A stretch of 64,000 bases of DNA from Hydractinia symbiolongicarpus. Its lineage: Eukaryota > Cnidaria > Hydrozoa > Anthoathecata > Hydractiniidae. Below, in pieces: positions 1-11,285 of the stretch (its first letter is position 1; every line of letters starts with the position of its first letter). The notes below the pieces were generated by a model. It saw only the letters and a list, made by a program, of their open reading frames with translations, made no database searches and was not told the origin of the DNA. The translations under genes and the position numbers were made by a program. Location: positions 15,264,501-15,328,500 of the forward strand of contig NC_079882.1 of assembly GCF_029227915.1 (NCBI RefSeq), given 5' to 3'.

Positions 1-75
1 GCAAAGCAACGGCACCAATGAAATCGACTTGGGACGTTGTAGCGCATTGAGACTGTAAGGACTAGGCCAATGGTA

Positions 76-91
76 ACCTGCGCAGACAGGT
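76..91. other. Dyad 1: ACCTG-N6-CAGGT (representative)
   Basis: Perfect 5-bp inverted repeat, arms 76-80 and 87-91, loop cgcaga. It is present in monomers ending agacagg or aggcagg. It is broken in those with cagatgg, accgg or catgtg, so it marks only some subtypes. In monomers with caggttaaacc (for example about 10,275) the arms extend to 6 bp. Confidence 0.7.
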
Positions 92-95
92 GAAT

Positions 96-112
96 ACACG
101 TGATTTACGTGT
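96..112. other. Dyad 2: CACGT-N5-ACGTG (representative)
   Basis: Here the arms are 6 bp (ACACGT 96-101, ACGTGT 107-112) around gattt; most monomers have 5-bp arms. The left arm also makes the hexamer CACGTG. The loop varies between types (gattt, gatta, gatat, or gatt with one base less) while the arms stay intact. They are broken in acgagtg and acgtatg types. Confidence 0.7.
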
Positions 113-114
113 GA

Positions 115-153
115 GGCCTTTATTAGACTGCAAAAGGCCATATTACAGCCTTT
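115..153. other. Dyad 3: three-arm inverted repeat GGCCTTT / AAAGGCC / GCCTTT
   Basis: GGCCTTT at 115-121 is complementary to AAAGGCC at 133-139, with 11 bases between. The inner part AAAGGC (133-138) is also complementary to GCCTTT at 148-153, with 9 bases between. The middle arm could pair with either side, giving two mutually exclusive hairpins in single-stranded DNA or RNA. The block occurs in most monomers; variants ggacat, gccaaatt and gcttttat weaken one side. Confidence 0.65.
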
Positions 154-162
154 ATAGGACTG
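116..162 (+). repeat. Internal direct repeat of 15 bp, 32 bp apart
   Basis: 116-130 (GCCTTTATTAGACTG) and 148-162 (GCCTTTATAGGACTG) agree at 13 of 15 positions. The pair lies in every full monomer. It may be a relic of a short ancestral subrepeat; this is inference. Confidence 0.6.
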
Positions 163-167
163 TGCAC
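162..167. other. GTGCAC palindrome (representative)
   Basis: The 6-bp palindrome follows the tataggact box in most monomers. In g- and l-type monomers it reads gtgcag, which destroys the palindrome. In the 182-bp family derived from segment S it reads ttgcac. Confidence 0.55.
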
Positions 168-2001
168 GTAGTTAAGAGTGTTCTAAGACCACGGCGCTAA
201 GGAAAACCACTTGGAACGTTGTAGTGCATTGACACTGGAAGGAATAGTCCATTGGTAACCTGCGCAGGCAGATGGAACCACGTGATTTACGTGTGAGGAC
301 TTTATTAGACTGCAAAAGGCCATATTACAGCCTTTATAGGACTGTGCACGTAGTTAAGAGTGTTGTAAAGCTACGGTGCTAATGAAAACGACTTGGGACG
401 TTGTAGTACATTGAGACTGGAAGGACTAGACCAATGGTAACCTGCGCAGGCAGGTGAAACCACGTGATTTACGTATGAAGCCTTTACTAGACTGCAAAAT
501 GCCATATTACAGCCTTTATAGGACTGTGCACGTAGGTAAGAGTGTTCTAATGCAACGGCGCTAATGAAAACGACTTGGCACGTTGTAGCGCATTGAGACT
601 GGAAGGACTAGGTCAATGGTAACCTGCACAGACAGGTGAAAGCACGTGATTTACGTGTGAAGCCTTTATTAGACTGCAAAATGCCATATTACAGCCTTTA
701 TAAGACTGTGCACGTAGGTAAGAGTGTTCTAATGCAACGGCGCTAATGAAAAAGATTTGGGACGTTGTAATGCATTTAGACTGGAAGGATTAGGCCAATG
801 ATAACCTGCACAGACAGGTGAAACCACGTGATTTACGTGTGAAGCCTTTATTAGACTGCAAAATGCCATATTACAGCCTTTATAGGACTGTGCACGTAGG
901 TAAGAGTGTTCTAATGCAACGGCGCTAATGAAAAAGATTTGGGACGTTGTAATGCATTTAGACTGGAAGGATTAGGCCAATGATAACCTGCGCTGACAGG
1001 TGAAACCACGTGATTTACGTGTGAGGCCTTTATTTGACTGCAAAAGGCCATATTACAGGCTTTATAGGACTGTGCAGGTAGTTAAGAGTGTTCTAAGGCC
1101 ACGGCGCTAAGGAAAACCACTTGGAACGTTGTAGTGCATTGAGACTGGAAGGAATAGTCCAATGGTAACCTGCGCAGACCGGTGAAACCACGTGATTAAC
1201 GTGTGAGGCCTTTATTAGACTGCAAAGGGCCATATTACAGCCTTTATAGGACTGTGCACGTAGTTAACAGTGTTGCAAAGCAACAGCGCCAATGAAAACG
1301 ACTTGGGATGTTGTAGCGCATTGAGACTGGAACGACTAGTCCAATGGTAACCTGCGCAGACAGGTGAAACCACGCGATTTACGTATGAGGCCTTTATTAG
1401 ACTGCAAAAGGCCATAATACAGCCTTTATAGGACTGTGCAGGTAGTTAAGAGAGTTCTAAGACCACGGCGCTCAGGAAAACCACTTGGAACGTTGTAGTG
1501 CATTGAGACTGGAAGGAATAGTCCAATGGTAACCAGCGCAGACAGGTGAAACCACTTGATTTACGTGTGAGGCCTTTATTAGACTGCAAAATGCCCTATT
1601 ACAGCCTTTATAGGACTGTGCAGGTAGTTAAGAGTGTTCTTAGGCCACGCGCTGAGGAAAACCACTTGGGAAGTTGTAGCGCATTGAGACTGGAAGGACT
1701 AGGACAATGGTGACCTGCTCAGACCGGTGAAACCACGTGATTAACGTGTGAGGCCTTTATTAGACTGCAAAGGGCTATATTACAGCCTTTATAGGACTGT
1801 GCACGTAGTTAAGAGTGTCTTAAGGCAACGGCGCTAATGAAAACAACTTGAGACGTTGTATCACATTTAGACTGGAAGGATTAGGCCAATGGTAACCTGC
1901 GCAGGCATGTGAAAACACGTGATTTACGTGTGAAGCCTTTATTAGCCTGCAAAAGGCCATAATACAGCCTTTATAGGACTGTGCACGTAGTTAACAGTGT
2001 T

Positions 2002-2729
2002 GCAAAGCAACGGCACCAATGAAATCGACTTGGGACGTTGTAGCGCATTGAGACTGTAAGGACTAGGCCAATGGTAACCTGCGCAGACAGGTGAATACAC
2101 GTGATTTACGTGTGAGGCCTTTATTAGACTGCAAAAGGCCATATTACAGCCTTTATAGGACTGTGCACGTAGTTAAGAGTGTTCTAAGACCACGGCGCTA
2201 AGGAAAACCACTTGGAACGTTGTAGTGCATTGACACTGGAAGGAATAGTCCATTGGTAACCTGCACAGGCAGATGGAACCACGTGATTTACGTGTGAGGA
2301 CTTTATTAGACTGCAAAAGGCCATATTACAGCCTTTATAGGACTGTGCACGTAGTTAAGAGTGTTGCAAAGCAACGGCACCAATGAAATCGACTTGAGAC
2401 GTTGTAGCGCATTGAGACTGTAAGGACTAGGCCAATGGTAACCTGCGCAGACAGGTGAATACACGTGATTTACGTGTGAGGCCTTTATTAGACTGCAAAA
2501 GGCCATATTACAGCCTTTATAGGACTGTGCACGTAGTTAAGAGTGTTCTAAGACCACGGCGCTAAGGAAAACCATTTGGAACGTTGTAGTGCATTGACAC
2601 TGGAAGGAATAGTCTATTGGTAACCTGCGCAGGCAGATGGAACCACGTGATTTACGTGTGAGGACTTTATTAGACTGCAAAAGGCCATATTACAGCCTTT
2701 ATAGGACTGTGCACGTAGTTAAGAGTGTT
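2002..2729 (+). repeat. Two-monomer tandem duplication (2 x 364 bp)
   Basis: 2002-2365 and 2366-2729 each contain the monomer with gcaaagcaacggcacc followed by the l-type monomer with gttctaagaccacgg. Units 1, 3 and 4 have this pair only once, so the duplication is confined to unit 2. Confidence 0.85.
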
Positions 2730-4366
2730 GTAAAGCTACGGTGCTAATGAAAACGACTTGGGACGTTGTAATACATTGAGACTGGAAGGACAAGACCAAT
2801 GGTAACCTGCGCAGGCAGGTGAAACCACGTGATTTACGTATGAAGCCTTTACTAGACTGCAAAAGGCCAAATTACAGCCTTTATAGGACTGTGCACGTAG
2901 TTAAGAGTGTTGTAATGCAACGCCGCTAATGAAAACGAATTGGCACGTTGTAGCGCATTGAGACTGGAAGGACTAGGCCAATGGTTACCTGCGCAGACCG
3001 GTGAAACCACGTGATTAACGTGTGAGGCCTTTATTAGACTGCAAAGGGCAATACTACAGCCTTTATAGGACTGTGCACGTAGTTAAGAGTGTTCTAAGGC
3101 AACTTCGCCAATGAAAACGACTTGGGACGTTGTAGTGCATTGAGACTGGAAGGACTAGGTCAATGGTAACCTGCACAGACAGGTGAAACCACGTGATTTA
3201 CGTGTGAAGCCTTTATTAGACTGCAAAATGCCATATTACAGCCTTTATAGGACTGTGCACGTAGGTAAGAGTGTTCTAATGCAACGGCGCTAATGAAAAA
3301 GATTTGGGACGTTGTAATGCATTTAGACTGGAAGGATTAGGCCAATGATAACCTGCGCTGACAGGTGAAACCACGTGATTTACGTGTGAGGCCTTTATTT
3401 GACTGCAAAAGGCCATATTACAGGCTTTATATGACTGTGCAGGTAGTTAAGAGTGTTCTAAGGCCACGGCGCTAAGGAAAACCACTTGGAACGTTGTAGT
3501 ACATTGAGACTGGAAGGAATAGTCCAATGGTAACCTGCGCAGACCGGTAAAACCACGTGATTAACGTGTGAGGCCTTTATTAGACTGCAAAGGGCCATAT
3601 TACAGCCTTTATAGGACTGTGCACGTAGTTAACAGTGTTGCAAAGCAACAGCGCCAATGAAAACGACTTGGGACGTTGTAGCGCATTGAGACTGGAACGA
3701 CTAGTCCAATGGTAACCTGCGCAGACAGGTGAAACCACGCGATTTACGTATGAGGCCTTTATTAGACTGCAAAAGGCCATAATACAGCCTTTATAGGACT
3801 GTGCAGGTAGTTAAGAGAGTTCTAAGACCACGGCGCTCAGGAAAACCACTTGGAACGTTGTAGTGCATTGAGACTGGAAGGAATAGTCCAATGGTAACCA
3901 GCGCAGACAGGTGAAACCACGTGATTTACGTGTGAGGCCTTTATTAGACTGCAAAAGGCCCTATTACAGCCTTTATAGGACTGTGCAGGTAGTTAAGAGT
4001 GTTCTTAGGCCACGCGCTGAGGAAAACCACTTGGGAAGTTGTAGCGCATTGAGACTGGAAGGACTAGGACAATGGTGACCTGCGCAGACCGCTGAAACCA
4101 CGTGATTAACGTGTGAGGCCTTTATTAGACTGCAAAGGGCTATATTACAGCCTTTATAGGACTGTGCACGTAGTTAAGAGTGTCTTAATGCAACGGCGCT
4201 AATGAAAACAACTTGAGACGTTGTATCACATTGAGACTGGAAGGATTAGGCCAATGGTAACCTGCGCAGGCATGTGAAAACACGTGATTTACGTGTGAAG
4301 CCTTTATTAGCCTGCAAAAGGCCATATTACAGCCTTTATAGGACTGTGCACGTAGTTAACAGTGTT
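2002..4366 (+). repeat. Domain 1 HOR unit 2 (13 monomers, 2365 bp)
   Basis: This is the same monomer order as the neighbouring units, with two extra monomers. The pair beginning gcaaagcaacggcacc is present twice in a row, at 2002 and 2366 (364 bp apart). The second copy differs by a few bases, such as cttgagacg for cttgggacg. The unit therefore grew by a local two-monomer duplication. Confidence 0.85.
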
Positions 4367-6003
4367 GCAAAGCAACGGCACCAATGAAATCGACTTGGGA
4401 CGTTGTAGCGCATTGAGACTGTAAGGACTAGGCCAATGGTAACCTGCGCAGACAGGTGAATACACGTGATTTACGTGTGAGGCCTTTATTAGACTGCAAA
4501 AGGCCATATTACAGCCTTTATAGGACTGTGCACGTAGTTAAGAGTGTTCTAAGACCACAGCGCTAAGGAAAACCACTTGGAACGTTGTAGTGCATTGACA
4601 CTGGAAGGAATAGTTCATTGGTAACCTGCGCAGGCAGATGGAACCACGTGATTTACGTGTGAGGACTTTATTAGACTGCAAAAGGCCATATTACAGCCTT
4701 TATAGGACTGTGCACGTAGTTAAGAGTGTTGTAAAGCTACGGTGCTAATGAAAACGACTTGGGACGTTGTATCACATTGAGACTGGAAGGACTAGACCAA
4801 TGGTAACCTGCGCAGGCAGGTGAAACCACGTGATTTACGTATGAAGCCTTTACTAGACTGCAAAAGGCCAAATTACAGCCTTTATAGGACTGTGCACGTA
4901 GTTAAGAGTGTTGTAATGCAACGCCGCTAATGAAAACGAATTGGCACGTTGTAGCGCATTGAGACTGGAAGGACTAGGCCAATGGTTACCTGCGCAGACC
5001 GGTGAAACCACGTGATTAACGTGTGAGGCCTTTATTAGACTGCAAAGGGCAATACTACAGCCTTTATAGGACTGTGCACGTAGTTAAGAGTGTTCTAAGG
5101 CAACTTCGCCAATGAAAACGACTTGGGACGTTGTAGTGCATTGAGACTGGAAGGAATAGTCCAATGGTAACCTGCGCAGACCGGTAAAACCACGTGATTA
5201 ACGTGTGAGGCCTTTATTAGACTGCAAAGGGCCATATTACAGCCTTTATAGGACTGTGCACGTAGTTAACAGTGTTGCAAAGCAACAGCGCCAATGAAAA
5301 CGACTTGGGACGTTGTAGCGCATTGAGACTGGAACGACTAGTCCAATGGTAACCTGCGCAGACAGGTGAAACCACGCGATTTACGTATGAGGCCTTTATT
5401 AGACTGCAAAAGGCCATAATACAGCCTTTATAGGACTGTGCAGGTAGTTAAGAGAGTTCTAAGACCACGGCGCTCAGGAAAACCACTTGGAACGTTGTAG
5501 TGCATTGAGACTGGAAGGAATAGTCCAATGGTAACCAGCGCAGACAGGTGAAACCACGTGATTTACGTGTGAGGCCTTTATTAGACTGCAAAAGGCCCTA
5601 TTACAGCCTTTATAGGACTGTGCAGGTAGTTAAGAGTGTTCTTAGGCCACGCGCTGAGGAAAACCACTTGGGAAGTTGTAGCGCATTGAGACTGGAAGGA
5701 CTAGGACAATGGTGACCTGCGCAGACCGCTGAAACCACGTGATTAACGTGTGAGGCCTTTATTAGACTGCAAAGGGCTATATTACAGCCTTTATAGGACT
5801 GTGCACGTAGTTAAGAGTGTCTTAATGCAACGGCGCTAATGAAAACAACTTGAGACGTTGTATCACATTGAGACTGGAAGGATTAGGCCAATGGTAACCT
5901 GCGCAGGCATGTGAAAACACGTGATTTACGTGTGAAGCCTTTATTAGCCTGCAAAAGGCCATATTACAGCCTTTATAGGACTGTGCACGTAGTTAACAGT
6001 GTT
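4367..6003 (+). repeat. Domain 1 HOR unit 3 (9 monomers, 1637 bp)
   Basis: This unit is nearly identical to unit 2 where they align, but two monomers are missing. The loss falls inside a chimeric monomer at 5038-5219, where a c-type start (caacttcgcc) runs into an l-type end (aaggaatagtcc). The d-type and one l-type monomer present in units 2 and 4 have been skipped. Confidence 0.85.
5038..5219 (+). repeat. Chimeric monomer c/l
   Basis: The left part carries the c-type diagnostic caacttcgcc. After attgagactggaagg the sequence continues as an l-type monomer (aatagtcc, accggtaaaacc). In units 2 and 4 these two types are separate, with a d-type monomer between them. This is the expected footprint of an out-of-register exchange that removed 364 bp. 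Confidence 0.75.
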
Positions 6004-7883
6004 GCAAAGCAACGGCACCAATGAAATCGACTTGGGACGTTGTAGCGCATTGAGACTGTAAGGACTAGGCCAATGGTAACCTGCGCAGACAGGTGAATAC
6101 ACGTGATTTACGTGTGAGGCCTTTATTAGACTGCAAAAGGCCATATTACAGCCTTTATAGGACTGTGCACGTAGTTAAGAGTGTTCTAAGACCACAGCGC
6201 TAAGGAAAACCACTTGGAACGTTGTAGTGCATTGACACTGGAAGGAATAGTTCATTGGTAACCTGCGCAGGCAGATGGAACCACGTGATTTACGTGTGAG
6301 GACTTTATTAGACTGCAAAAGGCCATATTACAGCCTTTATAGGACTGTGCACGTAGTTAAGAGTGTTGTAAAGCTACCGTGCTAATGAAAACGACTTGGG
6401 ACGTTGTATCACATTGAGACTGGAAGGACTAGACCAATGGTAACCTGCGCAGGCAGGTGAAACCACGTGATTTACGTATGAAGCCTTTACTAGACTGCAA
6501 AAGGCCAAATTACAGCCTTTATAGGACTGTGCACGTAGTTAAGAGTGTTGTAATGCAACGCCGCTAATGAAAACGAATTGGCACGTTGTAGCGCATTGAG
6601 ACTGGAAGGACTAGGCCAATGGTTACCTGCGCAGACCGGTGAAACCACGTGATTAACGTGTGAGGCCTTTATTAGACTGCAAAGGGCAATACTACAGCCT
6701 TTATAGGACTGTGCACGTAGTTAAGAGTGTTCTAAGGCAACTTCGCCAATGAAAACGACTTGGGACGTTGTAGTGCATTGAGACTGGAAGGACTAGGTCA
6801 ATGGTAACCTGCACAGACAGGTGAAACCACGTGATTTACGTGTGAAGCCTTTATTAGACTGCAAAATGCCATATTACAGCCTTTATAGGACTGTGCACGT
6901 AGGTAAGAGTGTTCTAATGCAACGGCGCTAATGAAAAAGATTTGGGACGTTGTAATGCATTTAGACTGGAAGGATTAGGCCAATGATAACATGCGCTGAC
7001 AGGTGAAACCACGTGATTTACGTGTGAGGCCTTTATTTGACTGCAAAAGGCCATATTACAGGCTTTATAGGACTGTGCAGGTAGTTAAGAGTGTTCTAAG
7101 GCCACGGCGCTAAGGAAAACCACTTGGAACGTTGTAGTGCATTGAGACTGGAAGAAATAGTCCAATGGTAACCTGCGCAGACCGGTGAAACCACGTGATT
7201 AACGTGTGAGGCCTTTATTAGACTGCAAAGGGCCATATTACAGCCTTTATAGGACTGTGCACGTAGTTAACAGTGTTGCAAAGCAACAGCGCCAATGAAA
7301 ACGACTTGGGACGTTGTAGCGCATTGAGACTGGAACGACTAGTCCAATGGCAACCTGCGCAGACAGGTGAAATCACGCGATTTACGTATGAGGCCTTTAT
7401 TAGACTGCAAAAGGCCATAATACAGCCTTTATAGGACTGTGCAGGTAGTTAAGAGAGTTCTAAGACCACGGCGCTCAGGAAAAACACTTGGAACGTTGTA
7501 GTGCATTGAGACTGGAAGGAATAGTCCAATGGTAACCAGCGCAGACAGGTGAAACCACGTGATTTACGTGTGAGGCCTTTATTAGACTGCAAAAGGCCCT
7601 ATTACAGCCTTTATAGGACTGTGCAGGTAGTTAAGAGTGTTCTTAGGCCACGCGCTGAGGAAAACCACTTGGGAAGTTGTAGCGCATTGAGACTGGAAGG
7701 ACTAGGACAATGGTGACCTGCGCAGACCGGTGAAACGACGTGATTAACGTGTGAGGCCTTTATTAGACTGCAAAGGGCTATATTACAGCCTTTATAGGAC
7801 TGTGCACGTAGTTAAGAGTGTCTTAAGGCAACGGCGCTAATGAAAACAACTTGAGACGTTGTGTCACATTGAGACTGGAAGGA
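6004..7883 (+). repeat. Domain 1 HOR unit 4 (about 11 monomers; right end diverges)
   Basis: This unit follows unit 3 in register and restores the two monomers missing there (c at about 6731, d at about 6920). It matches the earlier units until about 7870-7883. There the final a-type monomer changes from aaggattaggcc with catgtg to aaggaatagtcc with cagatgg, marking the switch to the next domain. Private changes include gatagcc-region variants such as gcaacctgc at about 7351. Confidence 0.75.
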
Positions 7884-9285
7884 ATAGTCCAATGGTAACC
7901 CGCGCAGGCAGATGGAACCACGTGATTTACGTGTGAGGCCTTTATTAGACTGCAAAAGGACATATTACAGCCTTTATAGGACTGTGCACGTAGTTAAGAG
8001 TGTTGTAAAGCAACGGCGCTAATGAAAACGACTTGGGACGTTGTAGCGCATTGAGACTGGAGCGACAAGTCCAATGGTAACATGCACAGGCAGATGGAAC
8101 CACGTGATTTACGTATGAGGCCTTTATTAGACTGCAAAAGGCCATAATACAGCCTTTATAGGACTGTGCAGGTAGTTAAGAGAGTTCTAAGACCACGTGG
8201 CTAAGGAAAACCACTTGGAACGTTGTAGTGCATTGAGACTGGAAGGAATAGTCCAATGGTAACCTGCGCAGGCAGATGGAACCACGTGATTTACGTGTGA
8301 GGGCTTCATTAGACTGCAAAAGGCCATATTACAGCCTTTATAGGACTGTGCACGTAGTTAAGAGTGTTGTAAAGCTACGGTGCTAATGAAAACGACTTGG
8401 GACGTTGTAGTACATTGAGACTGGAAGGACTAGACCAATGGTAACCTGCGCAGGTAGGTGAAACCACGTGATTTACGTGTAAGGCCTTTATTAGACTGCA
8501 AAAGGCCAAATTACAGTCTTTATAGGACTGTGCACGTACTTAAGAGTTTGGAAGGCAACGGCGCTAATGAAAACGACTTGGGACGTTGTAGCGCATTGAC
8601 ACTGGAAGGACTAGGTCAATGGTAACCTACGCAGACAGGTGAAACCACGTGATTTACGTGTGAGGCCTTTATTAGACTGCAAAAGGCCCTATTACAGCCT
8701 TTATAGGACTGTGCAGGTAGTTAAGAGTGTTCTTAGGCCACGCGCTGAGGAAAACCACTTGGGAAGTTGTAGCGCATTGAGACTGGAAGGATTAGGACAA
8801 TGGTGACCTGCGCAGACCGGTAAAACCACGTTATTAACGTGTGAGGCCTTTATTAGACTGCAAAGGGCCATATTACAGCCTTTATAGGACTGTGCACGTA
8901 GTTAAGAGTGTCTTAAGGCAACGGCGCTAATGAAAACAACTTGAGACGTTCTATCACATTGAGACTGGAAGGAATAGTCTAATGGTAACCCGCGCAGGCA
9001 GATGGAACCACGTGATTTACGTGTGAGGCCTTTATTAGACTGCAAAAGGACATATTACAGCCTTTATAGGACTGTGCACGTAGTTAAGAGTGTTGTAAAG
9101 CAACGGCGCTAATGAAAACGACTTGGGACGTTGTAGCGCATTGAGACTGGAGCGGCAAGTCCAATGGTAACCTGCACAGGCAGATGGAACCACGTGATTT
9201 ACGAGTGAGGCCTTTATTATACTTCAAAAGGCCAAATTACAGCCTTTATAGGACTGTGCACGTGGTTAAGAGTGTTCTAAGGCAA
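7884..9285 (+). repeat. Transition zone between domain 1 and domain 2
   Basis: About eight monomers of the a, b-like, l, e, f and g types. The block 7800-8120 recurs with few changes about 1.1 kb later (8893-9210): both hold an a-type monomer with cccgcgcagg followed by a monomer with gagcgacaagtcc or gagcggcaagtcc. At about 8546 a monomer has the shortened text gagtttggaagg. No other feature is seen. Confidence 0.7.
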
Positions 9286-11285
9286 CTTCGCCAATGAAAA
9301 CGACTTGGGACGTTGTAGCGCATTGAGACTGGAAGGACTAGGTCAATTGTAACCTGCACAGACAGGTGAAACCACGTGATTTACGTGTGAAGCCTTTATT
9401 AGACTGCAAAATGCCATATTACAGCCTTTATAGGACTGTGCACGTAGGTAAGAGTGTTCTAATGCAACGGCGCTAATGAAAAAGATTTGGGACGTTGTAA
9501 TGCATTTAGACTGGAAGGATTAGGCCAATGATAACCTGCGCAGGCAGGTGAAACCACGTGATTTACGTGTGAGGCCTTTATTTGACTGCAAAAGGCCATG
9601 TTACAGCCTTTATAGGACTGTGCAGGTAGTTAAGAGTGTTCTAAGGCCACGGCGCTAAGGAAAACCACTTGGAACGTTGTAGTGCATTGAGACTGGAAGG
9701 AATAGTCCAATGGTAACCTGCGCAGAGCGGTGAAACCACGTGATTAACGTGTGAGGTCTTTATTAGACTGCAAAGGGCCATATTACAGCCTTTATAGGAC
9801 TGTGCACGTAGTTAAGAGTGTCTTAAGGCAACGGCGCTAATAAAAACAACTTGAGACGTTGTATCACATTGAGACTGGAAGGAGTAGCCCAATGGTAACC
9901 CGCGCAGGCAGATGGAACCACGTGATTTACGTGTGAGGCCTTTATTAGACTGCAAAAGCACATATTACAGCCTTTATAGGACTGTGCACGTAGTTAAGAG
10001 TGTTGTAAAGCAACGGCGCTAATGAAAACAACTTGGGACGTTGTAGCGCATTGAGACTGGAACGACTAGGTCAATGGTAACCTGCACAGACAGGTGAAAC
10101 CACGTGATTTACGTGTGAAGCTTTTATTAGACTGCAAAATTCCATATTACAGCCTTTATAGGACTGTGCACGTAGGTAAGAGTGTTCTAATGCAACGGCG
10201 CTAATGAAAAAGATTTGGGACGTTGTAATGCATTTAGACTGGAAGGACTAGGCCAATGGTAACCTACGTAGACAGGTTAAACCACGTGATTTACGTGTGA
10301 GGCTTTTATTAGACTGCAAAAGGCCATATTACAGCTTTTATAGGACTGTGCACGTAGTTAAAAGTGTTGTAAAGCAACAGCGCTAATGAAAACGACTTGG
10401 GAGGTTGTAGCGCATTGAGACTGGAACGGCAAGTCCAATGGCAACCTGCACAGGCAGATGGAACCACGTGATTTACGTGTGAGGCCTTTATTAGACTCCA
10501 AAAGGCCAAATTACAGTCTTTATAGGACTGTGCACGTACTTAAGAGTGTTGTAAGGCAACGGCGCCAATGAAAACGACTTGCGACGTTGTAGGGCATTGA
10601 GACTGGAAGGACTAGGTCAAATGTAACCTGCACAGACAGGTGAAACCACGTGATTTACGTGTGAAGCCTTCATTAGACTCCAAAATGCCATATTACAGCC
10701 TTTATAGGACTGTGCACGTAGGTAAGAGTGTTCTAATGCAACGGCGCTAATGAAAAAGATTTGGGACGTTGTAATGCATTTAGACTGGAAGGATTAGGCC
10801 AATGATAACCTGCGCAGGCAGGTGAAACCACGTGATTTACGTGTGAGGCCTTTATTTGACTGCAAAAGGACATATTACAGCCTTTATAGAACTGTGCACG
10901 TAGTTAAGAGTTTGTAAAGCAACGGCGCTAATGAAAACGACTTGGGACGTTGTAGCGCATTGAGACTGGAAGGAATAGTCCAATGGTAACCTGCGCAGAC
11001 CGGTGAAACCACGTGATTACGTGTGAGGCCTATATTAGACTGCAAAAGGACATATTACAGCCTTTATAGGACTGTGCACGTAGTTAAGAGTGTTGTAAAG
11101 CAACGGCGCTAATGAAAGCGACTTGGGACGTTGTAGCGCATTGAGACTGGAGCGGCAAGTCCAATGGTAACCTGCACAGGCAGATGGAACCACGTGATTT
11201 ACGAGTGAGGCCTTTATTATACTTCAAAAGGCGAAATTACAGCCTTTATAGGACTGTGCACGTAGTTAAGAGTGTTCTAAGGCAA
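9286..11285 (+). repeat. Domain 2 HOR unit 1 (11 monomers, 2000 bp)
   Basis: Phase is set on the c-type marker cttcgcc, found at 9286, 11286, 12742, 14561, 16562 and 18852. The unit runs c, d, l, a, and so on, and ends with the b-type monomer whose right edge reads acgagtgag and is followed by tatacttcaaaagg. The monomer near 10909 has a one-base loss (gagtttgtaaagc). Confidence 0.8.

Larger units (their letters stand above)
1..2001 (+). repeat. Domain 1 HOR unit 1 (11 monomers, 2001 bp)
   Basis: The window opens with gcaaagcaacggcacc, and the same stretch returns at 2002, 4367 and 6004, giving unit lengths of 2001, 2365 and 1637 bp. Unit 1 holds 11 monomers. The d-type monomer (aaaaagatttggg) is doubled at about 729 and 911, 182 bp apart. 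The monomer near 547 looks like a fusion of two types seen separately in the later units. The true left end of the unit may lie outside the window; the phase chosen here is arbitrary. Confidence 0.85.

Noticed and set aside
96-112. CACGTG and CAGGTG hexamers as functional E-box enhancers
   Set aside because: They recur every 182 bp as part of the repeat, with no promoter or gene nearby. I record them only as dyads.
115-153. Rho-independent terminator from the GGCCTTT/AAAGGCC hairpin
   Set aside because: No T-run follows the stem, and the motif occurs in nearly every monomer with no gene upstream.
1-200. Telomeric repeat or chromosome end at the window edges
   Set aside because: Both edges are ordinary monomers cut by the window; no short G-rich telomere repeat is present.
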